Shown here in pieces: positions 61,665 to 64,000 of a stretch of 64,000 bases of DNA. The stretch is from Bacteroidota bacterium (GTDB taxonomy: Bacteria; Bacteroidota; Bacteroidia; Chitinophagales; Chitinophagaceae): contig VGFK01000001.1 in assembly GCA_016868895.1 (NCBI GenBank), positions 397,006 to 461,005 on the forward strand, read 5' to 3'. How positions within the stretch are numbered: position 1 is the stretch's first letter; every line of letters begins with the position of its first letter. The position numbers and the translations under genes were made by a program. The notes under the pieces are model-generated. The model did no database searches. It was not told the DNA's origin and was given only the letters and a program-made list of their open reading frames with translations.

Positions 61665-61691
61665 CTGCTGTCCCGGCGCGGGGCAATGCAG
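61665..61691 (+). other. Stable hairpin just before the arginine operon start
   Basis: CTGC-TGTCCC (61665-61674) pairs with GGGGCA-AT-GCAG (61680-61691) around GGCGC: ten pairs including one G-T, with a two-base bulge. It ends 3 bases before an in-frame ATG at 61694 and 29 before the preferred start at 61721, so it may hide the translation start or act as part of an attenuator. Confidence 0.5.
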
Positions 61692-61720
61692 CCATGCATC
61701 AATCTTTTCAACCCCACCAA

Positions 61721-62371
61721 ATGGATCAACACTTCAACATATTCATAGCCAGCGCAAACGACTTCAGATTTGCAGATGACATCTGCAGAGAAATGGAAGA
61801 ATCGGCACAAGCAAGAGGCACCGGCATTGCAAAACGAAGTCCCGATTACATCCGAACCAAGATGCAGGAAGGAAAAGCTGTGGTTGCCACGACCGAAAAC
61901 GGAGATTGGGCAGGCTTCTGCTACATAGAAACCTGGAGCCACGGGGAGTATGTTGCCAACTCGGGACTCATCGTGCGACCCAAATTCAGAAAAAGTGGAT
62001 TGGCAAAACTGATCAAACGGAAAATTTTTGATCTGAGTCGATCTACCTACCCGGATGCCAAAATTTTTGGACTCACAACGGGACTCGCTGTGATGAAAAT
62101 CAATTCTGACCTCGGGTACGAACCGGTCACCTACTCGGAACTCACCCAAGACGAGGCATTCTGGGCAGGATGCAAGAGCTGCGTGAACTACGATATCCTG
62201 ATGAGCAAAGATCGGAAGAACTGCATGTGCACGGCGATGCTCTACGACCCAAAGGATCACTACGAACCTGAAGAAACGAAGAAGTTTTTTGAAGAAAACC
62301 GAAAGGGCTTTGAACGACTGTTTCGGATCCGTGAATGGAAACTGCTAAAACCTTTTTTGAAAAATGGCTAA
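61721..62371 (+). CDS. GNAT acetyltransferase of the arginine operon (putative N-acetylglutamate synthase)
   Basis: A 216-residue GNAT protein. I prefer ATG 61721 (MDQHFNIFIASANDF), with 61694 as alternative. The core has GTGIAKRSPDYIRTKMQEGK, WAGFCYIETWSHGEYVAN, then SGLIVRPKFRKSGLAKLIKR (acetyl-CoA site), AKIFGLTTGLAVMKINSDLG, and a C-terminal segment with cysteines WAGCKSCVNYD and NCMCTAMLYDP. A protein of this type stands before argG in many Bacteroidota and probably supplies the first acylation of glutamate. It overlaps argG by 8 bases. The acyl donor (acetyl or succinyl) is not determined. Confidence 0.8.
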   Translation: MDQHFNIFIASANDFRFADDICREMEESAQARGTGIAKRSPDYIRTKMQEGKAVVATTENGDWAGFCYIETWSHGEYVANSGLIVRPKFRKSGLAKLIKRKIFDLSRSTYPDAKIFGLTTGLAVMKINSDLGYEPVTYSELTQDEAFWAGCKSCVNYDILMSKDRKNCMCTAMLYDPKDHYEPEETKKFFEENRKGFERLFRIREWKLLKPFLKNG

Positions 62372-63575
62372 AAAAATTGTCCTCGGTTTCAGCGGCGGGC
62401 TAGACACCACCTTCTGCGCCAAATACCTTTCAGAAGAAAAAGGGTATGAAGTTCACAGCATCATCGTGAATACCGGCGGGCTCTCGGAAGATGAACTCTC
62501 CCGTATTGCTGCCCACGCCCATGCACTGGGTGTTGCTTCGCATACCACCATCGATGCCGTAGAGGGTTACTACACTTCCATCATCCGTTACTTGATTTAT
62601 GGAAATGTACTGAAGAACAATACCTATCCGCTCAGCGTGAGCGCGGAACGCTTGAGCCAAGCCATGCACATTGCCGAACACGTTAAAAAGTTAGGAGCCG
62701 ACGCAGTGGCACACGGCAGCACAGGAGCCGGCAATGATCAGGTACGCTTTGACATGGTCTTCCATATCATGATTCCCGGTGTGGAAATCATTACGCCGAT
62801 CCGGGACCTCAAACTGAGCCGAGAAGAAGAAATTACATACCTCCAATCCAAAGGAGTAAACATGAATGCAGAAAGAGCCATGTACTCCATCAACAAAGGA
62901 TTGTGGGGCACCAGTGTTGGAGGAAAAGAAACCCTCTCATCAAAAGGTATGCTTCCGGAATCGGCCTGGCCCACTCAAATGAACCGCACCGGATCAGAAG
63001 AAGTGGTGCTGCACTTTACTCAAGGTGAGCTAACCGGCATCAACGACACCTCATTTGATCACCCGGCTGCAGCCATACAGCACCTGCAAACCATTGCGGG
63101 CCCATACGGCATAGGCAGAGACATCCACGTTGGGGATACCATCATTGGCATAAAAGGAAGAGTAGGATTCGAAGCCGCTGCCCCCATGGTGATCATCAAA
63201 TCGCATCATGCACTGGAAAAACATGTGCTCACCAAATGGCAACTGCAGTGGAAAGATACCCTGGCACAGTTTTACGGCAATTGGTTGCACGAGGGACAAA
63301 TTCTCGATCCGGTGATGCGCGACATTGAAGCGTTTCTCACCCGCTCTCAGGAAAAAGTAACCGGTAAAGTGTTTGTAATGCTTCAACCCTATCGCTTTCA
63401 CATCATCGGAATTGAATCTCCTCATGACCTCATGAACAGCCGTTTCGGGAAATACGGAGAAATGAACAGCGGATTTACGGGAGAGGATGTAAGAGGGTTC
63501 AGCAAAATATTTGGCAACCAAACCGTGATTTGGAATGCCGTAAACCCCACCCACAACAACGATCATGAAGACTAA
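62364..63575 (+). CDS. argG: Argininosuccinate synthase
   Basis: Joins citrulline and aspartate, using ATP, to argininosuccinate. The 403 residues match ArgG of the shorter-motif type. The ATP pyrophosphatase loop VLGFSGGLDTTFCAKYLSEE is at residue 5, with AHGSTGAGNDQVRFDMVFHI near 115, IKGRVGFEAAAPMVIIKSHH and MNAERAMYSINKGLWGTSVG. It overlaps the upstream GNAT by 8 bases and argC by 11 bases, so the three genes form one translationally linked operon. Confidence 0.96.
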   Translation: MAKKIVLGFSGGLDTTFCAKYLSEEKGYEVHSIIVNTGGLSEDELSRIAAHAHALGVASHTTIDAVEGYYTSIIRYLIYGNVLKNNTYPLSVSAERLSQAMHIAEHVKKLGADAVAHGSTGAGNDQVRFDMVFHIMIPGVEIITPIRDLKLSREEEITYLQSKGVNMNAERAMYSINKGLWGTSVGGKETLSSKGMLPESAWPTQMNRTGSEEVVLHFTQGELTGINDTSFDHPAAAIQHLQTIAGPYGIGRDIHVGDTIIGIKGRVGFEAAAPMVIIKSHHALEKHVLTKWQLQWKDTLAQFYGNWLHEGQILDPVMRDIEAFLTRSQEKVTGKVFVMLQPYRFHIIGIESPHDLMNSRFGKYGEMNSGFTGEDVRGFSKIFGNQTVIWNAVNPTHNNDHED

Positions 63576-64000
63576 CCTACGAGCAGGCATCATTGGATCT
63601 GCCGGTTACACCGGAGGCGAACTCATCCGCATCCTCTTGCACCACCCTGCTGTTTCCATTGCTTTTACGCACAGTAAGAGTCAGGCAGGAAAACCGCTTC
63701 ATGCAGTTCATCAGGACCTGCTGGGTGACACCGAACTTCTGTTTACCGATGAAGTGTCGCACGACATCGACCTGTTATTTCTGTGTCTGGGACATGGAGA
63801 GTCTACTCAATTCCTCAGTCAGCATCATTTCCCTTCGTCGGTGCGGGTGATTGATCTGGCCAATGATTTCCGACTTGCTGATCATGCAACGTTGAACGAT
63901 CGCAGCTTTGTGTATGGACTGACCGAATTGAATGCCCCACTCATTCGTACTGCAAAAAACATTGCCAACCCCGGATGCTTTGCCACCGCTATTCAGTTGG
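63565..64000 (+). CDS. argC: N-acetyl-gamma-glutamyl-phosphate reductase, 5' part
   Basis: NADPH-dependent reductase of the third arginine step. The frame begins MKTNLRAGIIGSAGYTGGEL, the Rossmann loop GSAGYTGGEL, and reaches the catalytic Cys in NIANPGCFATAIQL close to the window edge; 145 codons are visible of about 320-350 expected. DLANDFRLADH and VYGLTELNA are typical. It overlaps argG by 11 bases (ATG within the argG end). argD, argF and argB likely follow outside the window. Confidence 0.94.
   Translation, partial: MKTNLRAGIIGSAGYTGGELIRILLHHPAVSIAFTHSKSQAGKPLHAVHQDLLGDTELLFTDEVSHDIDLLFLCLGHGESTQFLSQHHFPSSVRVIDLANDFRLADHATLNDRSFVYGLTELNAPLIRTAKNIANPGCFATAIQL

Noticed and set aside
1-64000. 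Prophage, insertion sequence, CRISPR or defence island
   Set aside because: No transposase, integrase, phage structural, Cas or restriction genes, and no tandem repeat array was seen; gene content is housekeeping and envelope.

Overview
The window looks like a chromosomal segment of a Bacteroidota bacterium, probably of the Chitinophagaceae/Chitinophagales type. The evidence is type IX secretion and gliding genes (porV, porU, gldJ, porT, a gldF-gldG fusion, two proteins with type A C-terminal sorting tails), the ubiE-porT pairing, a MurF-alanine racemase fusion, a bacterial GGGP-synthase-like gene, bacillithiol synthase BshA, few purine-rich ribosome-binding sites, and repeated TAnnTTTG promoter elements. 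Genes are dense and largely housekeeping. I found no insertion sequence, prophage, CRISPR array or rRNA; the only tRNA is tRNA-Ser(GGA). The species assignment is inference.

Layout. 1-7 kb: a kup potassium transporter cut by the left edge, an unidentified secreted protein, a DUF6427-like membrane protein, purQ, and a thiol-disulfide pair (a free DsbD-alpha domain, then DsbD). 7-19 kb: an ECF sigma factor, uvrA, a Tat-exported sugar isomerase-like protein, anmK, upp, an SLC13 transporter, an EI24 protein coupled to an RsmI-like methyltransferase, an M28 peptidase and bshA. 19-30 kb: a leftward operon porU-porV-(ispF-dut fusion)-DUF4292 lipoprotein-EnvC-like protein, and divergently gldJ, an unannotated 32-codon membrane microprotein, murF and a DUF983 protein. 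30-38.7 kb: class II aldolase, UxaA-type dehydratase, tRNA-Ser with a very strong terminator, tatD, a polysaccharide deacetylase, engB, ubiE, porT and a Wzi-like outer-membrane protein.

38.7-52 kb: pyrC, a truncated MutS-like ATPase, yifB/comM, then a leftward operon gldFG-terC-murF/alr-lspA, and divergently a large T9SS cargo protein. 52-59.6 kb: A-type Fe-S carrier, methylmalonyl-CoA epimerase, acpP-fabF-rnc, a GNAT, a YcxB-like protein and the B12-dependent ribonucleotide reductase nrdJ. 59.6-64 kb: a DUF2490 protein, a GGGP synthase family gene, then a structured leader and the start of an arginine operon (GNAT-argG-argC).

The most unusual items are the in-frame IspF-dUTPase fusion, the microprotein overlapping gldJ, a candidate arginine attenuator (small Arg-rich ORF plus competing hairpins) ahead of the arginine genes, a perfect palindrome just upstream of the nrdJ promoter, a perfect 10-bp inverted repeat between kup and its divergent neighbour, and the split of redox cysteines between the small DsbD-alpha protein and DsbD. 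Calls rest on reading the sequence and on family knowledge; no database search was run.
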